In this document: positions 1 through 5,410 of the stretch, piece by piece
Position numbering within the stretch: position 1 is the first letter of the stretch
How the letters are laid out: each line of letters starts with the position of its first letter
Assembly (NCBI GenBank): GCA_017529165.1
Contig: JAFXNY010000078.1
Span: 1 to 5,410 of the forward strand
Source: Clostridia bacterium
Lineage (GTDB): Bacteria > Bacillota_A > Clostridia > Oscillospirales > Acutalibacteraceae
DNA: 5,410 nucleotides
Direction: 5' to 3'
Notes under the pieces: generated by a model
The model's database searches: none
Seen by the model: only the letters and a program-made list of their open reading frames with translations
What the model was told of the DNA's origin: nothing
Program-made: the position numbers and the translations under genes

Positions 1-713
1 GTGTTAAACATTGAGCCGTTATCAGAGTGTGTTTGATAATTAAGCATTGTAGGCGTAATATCCATTGCGTTGCCTATTAAATCTTTTCGTATAATTACAA
101 TAGTTACACCGGCAGGGGCAACATTCTTTTGTGCTCCCGCATAAAGAACTCCGAACTTTGAAACATCAATCGGCTCCGAAAGAATGCAACTCGAAATATC
201 AGCAACAAGCGGAATATCACCAACATCGGGAAGCTCGTGGAACTTTGTTCCGTAAATGGTGTTATTCATACAAATATGAACATAATCGGCATCTTTGTCG
301 AAATCTGCCGCAGTTGTCTTAGGTATATAAGAATATGTCTTATCAGCACTTGACGCTACAGCACGGGCATTGCCGTAACGAGCCGCCTCTTTATAAGCCT
401 TGTTAGCCCACTGACCTGTGATTATATAATCAGCCTTTTTATTCTTGTTCATAAGATTAAGCGGAACCATAGCAAACTGTGTTGAAGCGCCACCCTGTAA
501 AAATAACACTTCATAATTATCAGGGATGTTCATTATATCACGCAAATCAGCTTCCGCCTGCTTAATAATTGCATCATACTCTTTTGAACGGTGCGACATT
601 TCCATTACCGATTGACCGCTTGAACCATATTCAAGCATTTCTGCTGCCACAGTTTTCAAAACCTCTTCAGGTAACATTGAAGGACCTGCACTAAAATTGT
701 AAACTCTTGCCAT
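1..713 (-). CDS. serC: Phosphoserine aminotransferase SerC, 3'-truncated by the window edge
   Basis: SerC is a cytoplasmic PLP enzyme of serine biosynthesis. It moves an amino group from glutamate to 3-phosphohydroxypyruvate, giving phosphoserine and 2-oxoglutarate. I translated 237 codons from the ATG at 711-713; the frame stays open to the left edge, and about 120 C-terminal residues of the usual ~360 are missing. The N-terminus begins MARVYNFSAGPSMLP, the family's FSAGP start. A GGAS loop follows at residues 74-77, the NNTIYGT segment at 150-156, and GAQKN at 193-197 carries K196, the lysine expected to form the Schiff base with PLP. The visible end, NGSMFNT at 231-237, also matches the family. 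The start is set by GGAGG at 721-725, 7 bases upstream, and a consensus sigma-A promoter lies just beyond. No damage is visible. The assignment is secure; the downstream partner gene, often serA, is off-window. Confidence 0.96.
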   Translation of the reverse strand, partial: MARVYNFSAGPSMLPEEVLKTVAAEMLEYGSSGQSVMEMSHRSKEYDAIIKQAEADLRDIMNIPDNYEVLFLQGGASTQFAMVPLNLMNKNKKADYIITGQWANKAYKEAARYGNARAVASSADKTYSYIPKTTAADFDKDADYVHICMNNTIYGTKFHELPDVGDIPLVADISSCILSEPIDVSKFGVLYAGAQKNVAPAGVTIVIIRKDLIGNAMDITPTMLNYQTHSDNGSMFN

Positions 714-745
714 AAAAATACCTCCATAAAAAACATAACAAGGAT

Positions 746-774
746 ATTATATATACATCATACGGAGATGTCAA
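746..774 (-). promoter_or_regulatory. Sigma-A promoter of serC (perfect consensus)
   Basis: Read on the minus strand, the -35 box TTGACA (769-774) is followed by a 17-base spacer and the -10 box TATAAT (746-751). Both hexamers and the spacing match the vegetative consensus exactly. The transcription start should fall near 739, leaving a leader of about 25 bases that holds only the GGAGG ribosome binding site. That is too short for a riboswitch or attenuator, so any control is expected at initiation. Confidence 0.88.
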
Positions 775-800
775 TAGATTTGTTAATGTTTTGTCAATGT
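769..800. repeat. Three spaced copies of TGTYAAT over and upstream of the serC -35 box
   Basis: On the plus strand TGTCAAT occurs at 769-775, TGTTAAT at 781-787 and TGTCAAT at 792-798. The last two sit in an 11-base tandem repeat, TTTGTTAATGT at 779-789 and TTTGTCAATGT at 790-800, which differ at one base. The first copy contains the -35 box of the serC promoter. The 11-12 base period is about one helical turn, so the copies would lie on one face of the DNA. This could be an activator or repressor site or an UP-like element. Chance in AT-rich DNA cannot be excluded. Confidence 0.5.
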
Positions 801-807
801 TTTTCCA

Positions 808-824
808 AATTTTTACTAAAAATT
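808..824. repeat. 17-base palindrome in the serC/SASP divergent region
   Basis: The arms AATTTTTA (808-815) and TAAAAATT (817-824) are perfect inverted repeats around a single C at 816. The right arm overlaps the -10 box of the candidate upstream promoter at 822-850, and the centre falls about where that promoter would start transcription. This geometry would suit a repressor site, but the arms are almost pure A/T and could be fortuitous. Confidence 0.4.
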
Positions 825-850
825 ATAAAAGTTCGTTAAATATTTATCAA
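822..850 (-). promoter_or_regulatory. Second candidate sigma-A promoter upstream of serC
   Basis: On the minus strand TTGATA (845-850) and TATAAT (822-827) are separated by exactly 17 bases, a one-mismatch match to the sigma-A consensus. It would add a longer serC leader starting near 815. The region is very AT-rich, so a chance match is possible, and the downstream promoter at 746-774 is clearly the better one. Confidence 0.4.
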
Positions 851-857
851 TATAGGT

Positions 858-920
858 CGTTTGCAACAATATTTACCTTTAATATTTAAGTAATAAGTTC
901 AAAAAATAAACTTGCAAACG
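858..920. repeat. 9-base inverted repeat CGTTTGCAA / TTGCAAACG upstream of the SASP gene
   Basis: CGTTTGCAA at 858-866 and its exact reverse complement TTGCAAACG at 912-920 are 45 bases apart. The match stops sharply at both ends. The two copies flank the AT-rich stretch where the SASP gene's promoter should lie, so they could be two sites for one DNA-binding protein or the ends of a weak long-range stem in a leader. No convincing sigma-G promoter (CATnnTA-type -10 box with a correctly spaced -35) could be picked out in 775-953, so none is called. Confidence 0.45.
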
Positions 921-953
921 CTTGAAACAATAAAAAGTAAGGAGTGAAAAGAA

Positions 954-1133
954 ATGGCTAAAAATGCAGCAGCTAAAGACGCTCTCAATCGTTTTAAGAT
1001 GGAAGCTGCCAACGAAGTTGGTGTAAATCTTAAGCAGGGCTATAACGGCGATCTCACCTCTAAGCAGGCTGGTTCTATCGGCGGACAGATGGTTAAGAAG
1101 ATGATCGAGTCTTACGAAAACAGTATGAAATAA
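954..1133 (+). CDS. Alpha/beta-type small acid-soluble spore protein (SASP)
   Basis: This 59-residue gene encodes an alpha/beta-type SASP. These proteins are made in the forespore, coat spore DNA, push it toward an A-like form, protect it from UV and other damage, and are broken down at germination to supply amino acids. The family's two conserved blocks are present: EVGVNLKQGYNGDLTS at 21-36 and KQAGSIGGQMVKKMIES at 37-53. ATG at 954 is preceded by AAGGAG at 939-944 with a 9-base gap. The protein is slightly shorter than the 60-75 residues common in Bacillus, as is typical of clostridial members. The likely germination-protease (GPR) site reads KMEAANE at 15-21, with alanine after the scissile glutamate E17 where I, F or V is usual. 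Genomes normally carry several SASP paralogues, so no specific symbol is assigned. Expression is expected to depend on sigma-G. Confidence 0.95.
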   Translation: MAKNAAAKDALNRFKMEAANEVGVNLKQGYNGDLTSKQAGSIGGQMVKKMIESYENSMK

Positions 1134-1153
1134 GATTAAACAGTTTTTAATCT
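1133..1153 (+). repeat. Short AT-rich hairpin directly after the SASP stop
   Basis: AGATTAAA at 1133-1140 pairs with TTTAATCT at 1146-1153 around a 5-base loop. It begins on the last base of the SASP stop codon and sits immediately before the stronger hairpin at 1157-1194. The stem is too AT-rich and lacks a T-run, so it is not a good terminator alone. It may protect the 3' end of the SASP message or be incidental. Confidence 0.45.
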
Positions 1154-1156
1154 AAC

Positions 1157-1194
1157 GAAAGCGCCGAAAAACCATAGTGCTTTTCGGCGCTTTC
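1157..1194 (+). terminator. Strong hairpin between SASP and DUF378 genes, probable (leaky) terminator
   Basis: A perfect 14-base-pair stem joins 1157-1170 (containing GCGCCG) with 1181-1194 (containing CGGCGC), closed by a 10-base loop. The stability fits an intrinsic terminator for the SASP gene, but the bases that follow, CCTTTA, are a poor T-run. The next gene starts only 21 bases beyond the stem with no room for a promoter, so partial read-through or a role in RNA stability is plausible. Confidence 0.65.
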
Positions 1195-1203
1195 CCTTTA
1201 AGT

Positions 1204-1210
1204 GAGGTGA
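1204..1210 (+). promoter_or_regulatory. Ribosome binding site that fixes the DUF378 start
   Basis: GAGGTGA at 1204-1210 is complementary to the 3' end of 16S rRNA and lies 5 bases before ATG 1216. This supports 1216 over the in-frame GTG at 1177, which lies in the loop of the upstream hairpin and would add 13 residues unlike the family. Confidence 0.85.
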
Positions 1211-1215
1211 AAATA

Positions 1216-1428
1216 ATGTTTGATAAAATCTGTTTGGTACTTGCTATTATCGGTTGCCTTAACTGGGGTCTTGTAGGTCTTTTCAGTTTTGACCTCGTGG
1301 CATGGTTATTTGGCGGAAGCGGTATGTTATTAAGCAGAATAGTTTATACTGTAATCGCCCTTGCCGGTATATGGTGTATTTCTTTGCTTTTCAGGTCACA
1401 AGACGAGCATCTTGCCGTTACCGATTAA
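1216..1428 (+). CDS. DUF378 family small membrane protein
   Basis: This 70-residue protein begins MFDKICLVLAIIGCLNWGLVGLF, the hallmark of the DUF378 family of small bacterial membrane proteins. Residues about 4-24 form a first hydrophobic helix containing the conserved GCLNWGLVGLF block. The FDLVAWLFG loop at 25-33 is typical, and a second helix spans about 41-58 (RIVYTVIALAGIWCISLLF). A short charged tail, RSQDEHLAVTD, follows. No enzymatic motif is present, and the family's biochemical role is not established to my knowledge. The start is the ATG with a good ribosome binding site at 1204-1210. The gene follows the SASP gene on the same strand with a hairpin between them and no separate promoter visible, so expression by read-through from the spore gene is an inference. 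Both ends are intact, and a shared terminator follows. Confidence 0.9.
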   Translation: MFDKICLVLAIIGCLNWGLVGLFSFDLVAWLFGGSGMLLSRIVYTVIALAGIWCISLLFRSQDEHLAVTD

Positions 1429-1431
1429 ACG

Positions 1432-1474
1432 AAAATACAGACTGCCTTGCGTTTTGTAAGACAGTCTGTATTTT
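1432..1474. terminator. Bidirectional intrinsic terminator between DUF378 gene and argH
   Basis: AAAATACAGACTG at 1432-1444 is perfectly complementary to CAGTCTGTATTTT at 1462-1474. After one C-A mismatch the stem continues with CTTGC (1446-1450) and GTAAG (1456-1460) around a GTTTT loop. The plus strand runs into TTTTTT at 1471-1476, and the minus strand ends in TATTTTC, so it can stop both convergent transcripts. It starts 3 bases after the DUF378 stop codon and ends 7 bases from the argH stop codon. Confidence 0.9.
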
Positions 1475-1481
1475 TTGAAAA

Positions 1482-2852
1482 CTATAATTTGCTTTTTACA
1501 TATTCAATCTGATTTTCTACTGATTCTATGCAGGTTCCGCCGTAGCTCTTTCTTGCATTTACGCAAGTGTTAAGGTCAATTACATTGTAAAGGTCGTTTT
1601 CAAATACATCGGAAAACTGCTTGTACTCGTCAAGTGTTAATTCATCGAGCGTCTTCCCTGTCTTTATACAAAAAGATACTATCTCGCCCGAAATCTTATA
1701 AGCCGTTCTGAATGGCATACCTCTTTTAGTAAGGTAATCTGCAAGGTCTGTTGCGTTTATAAAGCCTTCTTTTGCGGCAGACAGCATTTTTTCTGTGTTG
1801 GCTTTCATTCCGTTTATCATACCGGCAAAAACAGTAAGACAATTCTTTACGGTATCAAATGCATCAAATATACTTTCTTTATCCTCCTGCATATCCTTGT
1901 TATACGCCAGCGGCAAACCTTTAAGCATTGTAAGCAGTGCTATTAAGTCTCCATACACCCTGCCTGTTTTGCCTCTTACAAGCTCAGCCATATCGGGGTT
2001 TTTCTTTTGAGGCATAATTGAAGAACCGGTAGTAAAATCATTGGAAAGTTCTACAAATCTATATTCCCACGAAGACCATAAAACTATTTCTTCCGAAAAT
2101 CTTGACAAATGCGCCATAATAAGCGAGAGGCAGGAACAAAGCTCTATACAAAAATCTCTATCGGAAACACCGTCTATTGAGTTAGCACAGGGCTCTAAAA
2201 GTCCGAGCTTTTGCGCCTCAAACTTACGGTCCGTATCATATGTTGTTCCGGCAAGTGCGCAGGAGCCTATAGGAGATATGCAAAGTCTTTTCTCGGCATC
2301 GGTTATCCTTTCGATATCACGCAAAAGCATCATACAATATGCCATTAGATGATGACCGAAAGTAATCGGTTGAGCACGCTGTAAATGCGTATAGCCCGGC
2401 ATAACGACAGATTTATACTCTTCAGCTTTACTGCATATTGCCGAAATCAAATCTTTAAGTTTTCCCTTAACGCAAGCCGTTTCATTTTTAAGATATAACC
2501 GGGAGTCGAGAGCGACCTGATCGTTACGGCTTCGTGCTGTATGAAGCTTTTTACCCGTATCGCCTATACGCTCTGTAAGTGTTTGCTCAACAAAAGTATG
2601 AATATCCTCTGCGCTTTCATCTATTTTAAGCTTTTCGCTTTCAATATCGGCAAGTATTTTATCAAGACCGTCTATAATCTTATCGGCGTCCGCTTTAGTA
2701 ATTATTCCGCAAGCGCCCAGCATTGAAGCATGTGCCATACTGCCCGTTATATCTTCCTTATACATCCGTGAATCAAATCTAATTGAGGAATTGAAATCAT
2801 CGGCAATTTTATTAAGGCTACCGTCTGTTCTGCCGGCCCAAATCTTACTCAT
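1482..2852 (-). CDS. argH: Argininosuccinate lyase ArgH
   Basis: ArgH catalyses the last step of arginine synthesis in the cytoplasm, splitting argininosuccinate into arginine and fumarate; the family acts as a homotetramer. The 456-residue length is normal and the protein is complete. It opens with KIWAGRTDG, typical of the family. HTARSRNDQV at 104-113 and GYTHLQRAQP at 153-162 are substrate-binding segments, the latter with catalytic-type H155. GSSIMPQKKNPD at 276-287 is the fumarase/aspartase superfamily signature, its serines (277-278) including the catalytic one. The ATG at 2850-2852 lies 4 bases after the argG stop. There is no good Shine-Dalgarno, only a distant GGGTTGGA, so translational coupling to argG is likely. 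Transcription should come from the ArgR-controlled promoter ahead of argG. The stop codon is TAG, directly followed by the terminator, which shows that TAG works as a real stop in this genome. Confidence 0.98.
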   Translation of the reverse strand: MSKIWAGRTDGSLNKIADDFNSSIRFDSRMYKEDITGSMAHASMLGACGIITKADADKIIDGLDKILADIESEKLKIDESAEDIHTFVEQTLTERIGDTGKKLHTARSRNDQVALDSRLYLKNETACVKGKLKDLISAICSKAEEYKSVVMPGYTHLQRAQPITFGHHLMAYCMMLLRDIERITDAEKRLCISPIGSCALAGTTYDTDRKFEAQKLGLLEPCANSIDGVSDRDFCIELCSCLSLIMAHLSRFSEEIVLWSSWEYRFVELSNDFTTGSSIMPQKKNPDMAELVRGKTGRVYGDLIALLTMLKGLPLAYNKDMQEDKESIFDAFDTVKNCLTVFAGMINGMKANTEKMLSAAKEGFINATDLADYLTKRGMPFRTAYKISGEIVSFCIKTGKTLDELTLDEYKQFSDVFENDLYNVIDLNTCVNARKSYGGTCIESVENQIEYVKSKL

Positions 2853-2856
2853 AATA

Positions 2857-4089
2857 TCACAAATCCAACCCGTTATTTTTCTTCATTTTGGCTATTACTT
2901 TTGTAGGTAATCCGTAAAGGTTAATAAATCCTTGCGAATCTTTCTGGTCATAGACATCGTCCTCATCAAAAGTAGCTATATCAGCATCGTAAAGCGAATA
3001 TGGCGACTGCACGCCGGCATTTATCATATTGCCCTTATATAGCTTAAGTGTAACATCTCCTGTAACAGTTTCCTGCGTTGATTTTACAAAGCTTAAAATT
3101 GCCTTTGTAAGCGGTGTAAACCACTGGGCATTATATACGAGTTCTCCGAGCTTTTGAGCTACAAGCGCTTTATAGTGTGATGTTTCTTTATCAAGGCATA
3201 TTGTTTCAAGAATCTCGTGAGCCTTATAAATAATCGCACCGCCGGGAGTTTCATAAACACCACGGCATTTCATACCTACAAGTCTATTCTCTACGATATC
3301 GAGAAGTCCTATACCGTTTGCACCGCCAAGCTGGTTTAATTTACTTACAAGCTCGGTTGCGTTCATATTTACGCCGTCAACCGATGTTGGCACGCCTTTT
3401 TCAAAATGTATTTTAACATATGTAGGCACATCGGGTGCATTTTCCGGAGACACGCCCATCTCCAAAAAGCCCTCTTTATTATAAAGCGGTTCGTTTTTAG
3501 GATCTTCAAGATCAAGCCCCTCGTGAGACAAATGCCAAATATTCTTATCCTTTGAATAGTTGGTTTCCCTGTTTATTTTAAGCGGAATATTATGCGCCTC
3601 GGCATAATCAATTTCTTCGCTTCTTGACTTAATATCCCATTCTCTCCACGGGGCAATTATCGGTATATTGGGCAAGAATGCTTTAATTCCGAGTTCAAAA
3701 CGCACCTGATCGTTACCTTTGCCGGTACAGCCGTGGCAGATAGCATCTGCCCCCTCTTTTATTGCAATCTCAGCTATTCTTTTTGCAATTATCGGACGGG
3801 CAAATGCGGTACCTAAAAGGTACTCTTCATATTTCGCACCTGCCTGAACGCACGGAAATACATAATCAGTTAAAAACTCTTCGGTTAAATCTTCAATATA
3901 TATTTTTGAAGCGCCCGTTTTAATAGCTTTCTCTTCTAACCCCTCAAGCTCGCTCGCCTGCCCCACATTGCCCGACACGGCAATTATTTCGGGGTTACCG
4001 TAGTTCTCTTTAAGCCACGGTATAATTATAGAAGTATCAAGGCCTCCCGAATATGCTAAAACAATTTTTTTGTACTGCTTATTGCTCAT
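2857..4089 (-). CDS. argG: Argininosuccinate synthase ArgG
   Basis: ArgG condenses citrulline with aspartate, using ATP (to AMP and pyrophosphate), to make argininosuccinate, the substrate of ArgH encoded just downstream. The 410-residue length is standard and the protein is complete. The ATP pyrophosphatase P-loop AYSGGLDTS is at 12-20. The second family signature, [13 protein letters not shown], is at 120-132. [18 protein letters not shown] at 174-191 and the GGANGIG segment at 255-261 are also characteristic. ATG at 4087-4089 is preceded by GGAGG (plus-strand 4097-4101) with a 7-base gap. The gene is first in an argG-argH operon, and its leader of about 30 bases begins inside a tandem ARG-box operator, so repression by ArgR when arginine is plentiful is strongly suggested. 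Nothing looks damaged or foreign. Confidence 0.98.
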   Translation of the reverse strand: MSNKQYKKIVLAYSGGLDTSIIIPWLKENYGNPEIIAVSGNVGQASELEGLEEKAIKTGASKIYIEDLTEEFLTDYVFPCVQAGAKYEEYLLGTAFARPIIAKRIAEIAIKEGADAICHGCTGKGNDQVRFELGIKAFLPNIPIIAPWREWDIKSRSEEIDYAEAHNIPLKINRETNYSKDKNIWHLSHEGLDLEDPKNEPLYNKEGFLEMGVSPENAPDVPTYVKIHFEKGVPTSVDGVNMNATELVSKLNQLGGANGIGLLDIVENRLVGMKCRGVYETPGGAIIYKAHEILETICLDKETSHYKALVAQKLGELVYNAQWFTPLTKAILSFVKSTQETVTGDVTLKLYKGNMINAGVQSPYSLYDADIATFDEDDVYDQKDSQGFINLYGLPTKVIAKMKKNNGLDL

Positions 4090-4119
4090 AACTTTGCCTC
4101 CGATTTTCTATGCAGTTTA

Positions 4120-4157
4120 TATGCATAAATATACCATATAATGAATAAATATGCAAG
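4120..4157 (-). promoter_or_regulatory. Tandem ARG-box operator (ArgR binding) upstream of argG
   Basis: Two 18-base ARG-box-like sequences lie 2 bases apart. The distal box, plus-strand AATGAATAAATATGCAAG at 4140-4157, differs at only two positions from the B. subtilis consensus as I recall it (CATGAATAAAAATKCAAK). The proximal box, TATGCATAAATATACCAT at 4120-4137, is weaker, with about five mismatches. Paired boxes separated by 2-3 bases are the classic target of hexameric ArgR/AhrC. They cover the whole core promoter, so binding should block RNA polymerase. The argR gene itself is not in the window. Confidence 0.8.
4128..4156 (-). promoter_or_regulatory. Sigma-A promoter of argGH with extended -10
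   Basis: On the minus strand TTGCAT (4151-4156) and TATATT (4128-4133) are separated by 17 bases, and TGG precedes the -10 box, giving the extended TGn form. Transcription should start near 4121, about 32 bases before the argG ATG. Both hexamers lie inside the ARG boxes. Confidence 0.75.
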
Positions 4158-4195
4158 AGTTTTCTGAAAATTAGTTAAAATATTCAGAAAACTCT
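4156..4195. terminator. Hairpin between the mutase gene and the argG promoter, probable terminator
   Basis: AGAGTTTTCTGAA at 4156-4168 is perfectly complementary to TTCAGAAAACTCT at 4183-4195, with a 14-base loop. It lies 34 bases past the mutase stop codon and directly abuts the distal ARG box, so it probably separates mutase transcription from argGH. The better T-run (CTTTTATTATTATT from 4196) is on the plus-strand side. On the minus strand the stem is followed only by TTGCATATTTATT, so termination of the mutase message may be incomplete. Confidence 0.6.
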
Positions 4196-4229
4196 CTTTT
4201 ATTATTATTAAATTGTGCACAGTATTTAA

Positions 4230-5410
4230 TTATTTAAGGATATCCGGAAGCGATAACATATCAAACCTTGAAAAGAATGGTTTAAGGTCAGATATCATAT
4301 ACTTAATGCCCGATTTTGTATCGCTCTCAAAATTAAGGGGCATTACGGGGTCGTGAACGCTAAGGCGCAGTAAAAACCATCCGTTTTCGTTTGAAACACG
4401 GATACCCTCTCTGCTATCATCAGCAACTGTGTATTTGCTATTTTGGACTATGTATTTTTCAAGCTCTGATATAACTGTGTTACCATATTGCTTAAAGTCT
4501 TTATTGAGAATACCTATTCGGCATTCAAGCTCGTCTGCCGGCATTTTAAGCGGACTTAAAAGCTCAGTAATATCCGTGCCACATGCTACTTCGATAACAA
4601 TTTTTGTGGCGAGATATGCGCCGTCATCCAAAAAGTAATTCTCTTTAAGAGCCGCATGACCGGATGTTTCTATTGCAAGGGGGCAATCAACGCCCTGCTC
4701 GCAAAGCTTAACCGCTTTATCAATAACATTCTAATATCCTCTGCGGTAGCGGTAATGCTTACCGCCAAGTGTATTTTCAATATAATCTTTAAGTCCTGCG
4801 GAGGTAACGGAATCGGTTACAACCGTCATACCCTTTTTACCGCCCATAGCAATATATGCTGCTAAAGCGATAAGACGGTTTCGATTGATTTCTACACCGT
4901 CATCACCTACACATCCCGCTCTGTCAACATCAGTATCAAAAATTATTCCGAGGTCTGCGGAATTGGTGATTACCGCATCACATATACTTTTCATAGCGGT
5001 TTTGTCTTCAGGGTTAGGTATGTGATTAGGAAACATACCGTCTGGCTCTAAAAAACGGCTTCCCGTAATATCAGCGCCGAGTGGTTTTAATACATCGTTA
5101 GCATAAAACCCGCCAACGCCATTTCCCGCATCAACAACTATTCTTTTGCCTGCGAGTGGCTTTTCGCCTTTACCTACGCCGTCAATTATTAGTTTTCGAA
5201 GCCTTTTGGCATAATCTTTCATATAATTGGTTGGAACAATACTTCCGGATGATACTCCCTCTACACGCATACTATCTGTCGCAATTGAGAGAATCTCGGA
5301 TACAAAACTACCCCCAAGGCCGCCTGACGGCAAAAATATTTTTATGCCGTTTCTATCAAACGGATGGTGGCTGGCTGTGATTTCTATTGCCGCATCCACC
5401 CCTAAATCTA
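4230..5410 (-). pseudogene. Phosphoglucomutase/phosphomannomutase, N-terminus off-window, interrupted by one in-frame TAG
   Basis: This is an alpha-D-phosphohexomutase, a family that interconverts hexose 1- and 6-phosphates via a phosphoserine enzyme. The window shows 392 codons; about 100 N-terminal residues of a family of around 500 lie beyond the right edge. Counting from the first full codon (5406-5408), ITASHHPFDRNG at 10-21 contains active serine S13. VVDAGNGVGG at 91-100 marks domain II, and DTDVDR at 158-163 is the metal-binding loop. After the stop, ETSGHAALKENY is the sugar-binding segment, and the C-terminal phosphate-binding domain has GWFLLRLSVHDPVMPLN. One TAG at 4731-4733, between HYRYRRGY and NVIDKAV, breaks the frame where relatives usually have lysine, as far as I recall. 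Both sides stay in the same frame with no other lesion, so a fresh nonsense mutation, a sequence error or read-through are all possible. If stopped there, the product loses its sugar- and phosphate-binding parts. Glucose versus mannose specificity cannot be told. Confidence 0.88.
4731..4733 (-). other. In-frame amber codon within the phosphohexomutase gene
   Basis: The minus-strand codon is TAG, following TAT (tyrosine of HYRYRRGY) and preceding AAT. A single A-to-T change from AAG (lysine) would explain it. No start codon with a ribosome binding site is visible just downstream to restart translation, and no clear recoding hairpin follows; only a weak 4-base-pair stem, GGGC/GCCC, could form. 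Confidence 0.9.

Noticed and set aside
131..322. Plus-strand open frame of 63 codons
   Set aside because: It is antisense to the well-supported serC coding sequence, has no family-like composition and no proper ribosome binding site.
714..953. Riboswitch or T-box leader for serC
   Set aside because: The best promoter leaves a leader of only about 25 bases, and no T-box or riboswitch core was recognised in the rest of the intergenic DNA.
1177..1215. In-frame GTG at 1177 as an upstream start for the DUF378 gene (83 residues)
   Set aside because: The GTG lies in the loop of the terminator-like hairpin and has no ribosome binding site. The ATG at 1216 has GAGGTGA in the right place and gives the family's typical N-terminus.
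1795..2726. Three plus-strand open frames (1795-2010, 2041-2352, 2541-2726)
   Set aside because: All lie antisense within argH, whose complete 456-residue protein with all family motifs explains the region.
4230..4631. A separate 133-residue gene starting with TTG at 4631
   Set aside because: The frame continues unbroken upstream to the TAG at 4731 with clear mutase homology (ETSGHAALKENYFLDDGAY), the TTG is a conserved leucine codon, and no ribosome binding site precedes it.
4231..4733. Frameshift between the two mutase parts
   Set aside because: Both parts are in the same frame. A single TAG codon is the only interruption, so no insertion or deletion is needed.
4670..4733. Pyrrolysine or other programmed recoding element after the TAG
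   Set aside because: Only a weak 4-base-pair stem is visible downstream, the position is not in a protein type known for pyrrolysine, and TAG serves as a normal stop in argH.
4429..5380. Plus-strand open frames opposite the mutase gene (4429-4638, 4656-4865, 5156-5380)
   Set aside because: They are shadows of the conserved minus-strand frame and show no recognisable protein features.

Overview
The window looks like chromosomal DNA from a low-GC, spore-forming member of the Firmicutes, probably class Clostridia. The main evidence is a complete alpha/beta-type small acid-soluble spore protein (SASP) gene. Strong GGAGG-type ribosome binding sites, sigma-A-like promoters and an ArgR-type operator close to the Bacillus subtilis ARG-box consensus agree with this. 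An Oscillospirales/Ruminococcaceae-like gut clostridium is my guess, but the sequence does not fix the genus.

Layout, left to right. Bases 1-713 (minus strand) hold the N-terminal two thirds of serC, phosphoserine aminotransferase; its 3' end lies outside the window. Bases 714-953 are a divergent AT-rich control region with a perfect-consensus sigma-A promoter for serC, a second weaker candidate promoter, short repeats and a palindrome. Bases 954-1428 (plus strand) carry the 59-residue SASP gene, two hairpins, and a 70-residue two-helix membrane protein of the DUF378 family. Bases 1432-1474 form a long hairpin that looks like a shared bidirectional terminator for two convergent units. Bases 1482-4089 (minus strand) are argG-argH, the last two steps of arginine synthesis, 4 bases apart. 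Their promoter (4128-4156) sits inside a tandem ARG-box operator (4120-4157). Bases 4230-5410 (minus strand) hold the C-terminal part of a phosphoglucomutase/phosphomannomutase-type gene, cut by the right edge and interrupted by a single in-frame TAG at 4731-4733.

How the genes work together. ArgG and ArgH form one arginine-repressible unit: citrulline and aspartate give argininosuccinate, then arginine and fumarate. SerC is an independent serine-biosynthesis gene. The SASP is a forespore DNA-binding protein, and the DUF378 gene behind it has no room for a promoter of its own, so it may be co-transcribed at least partly. The phosphohexomutase is a separate sugar-phosphate gene upstream of argG.

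No mobile element, CRISPR array, RNA gene or new multi-gene system was found. The points most worth checking are the lone amber codon in the otherwise intact mutase frame, the promoter-embedded tandem ARG boxes, the SASP-hairpin-DUF378 arrangement and the repeats upstream of serC.
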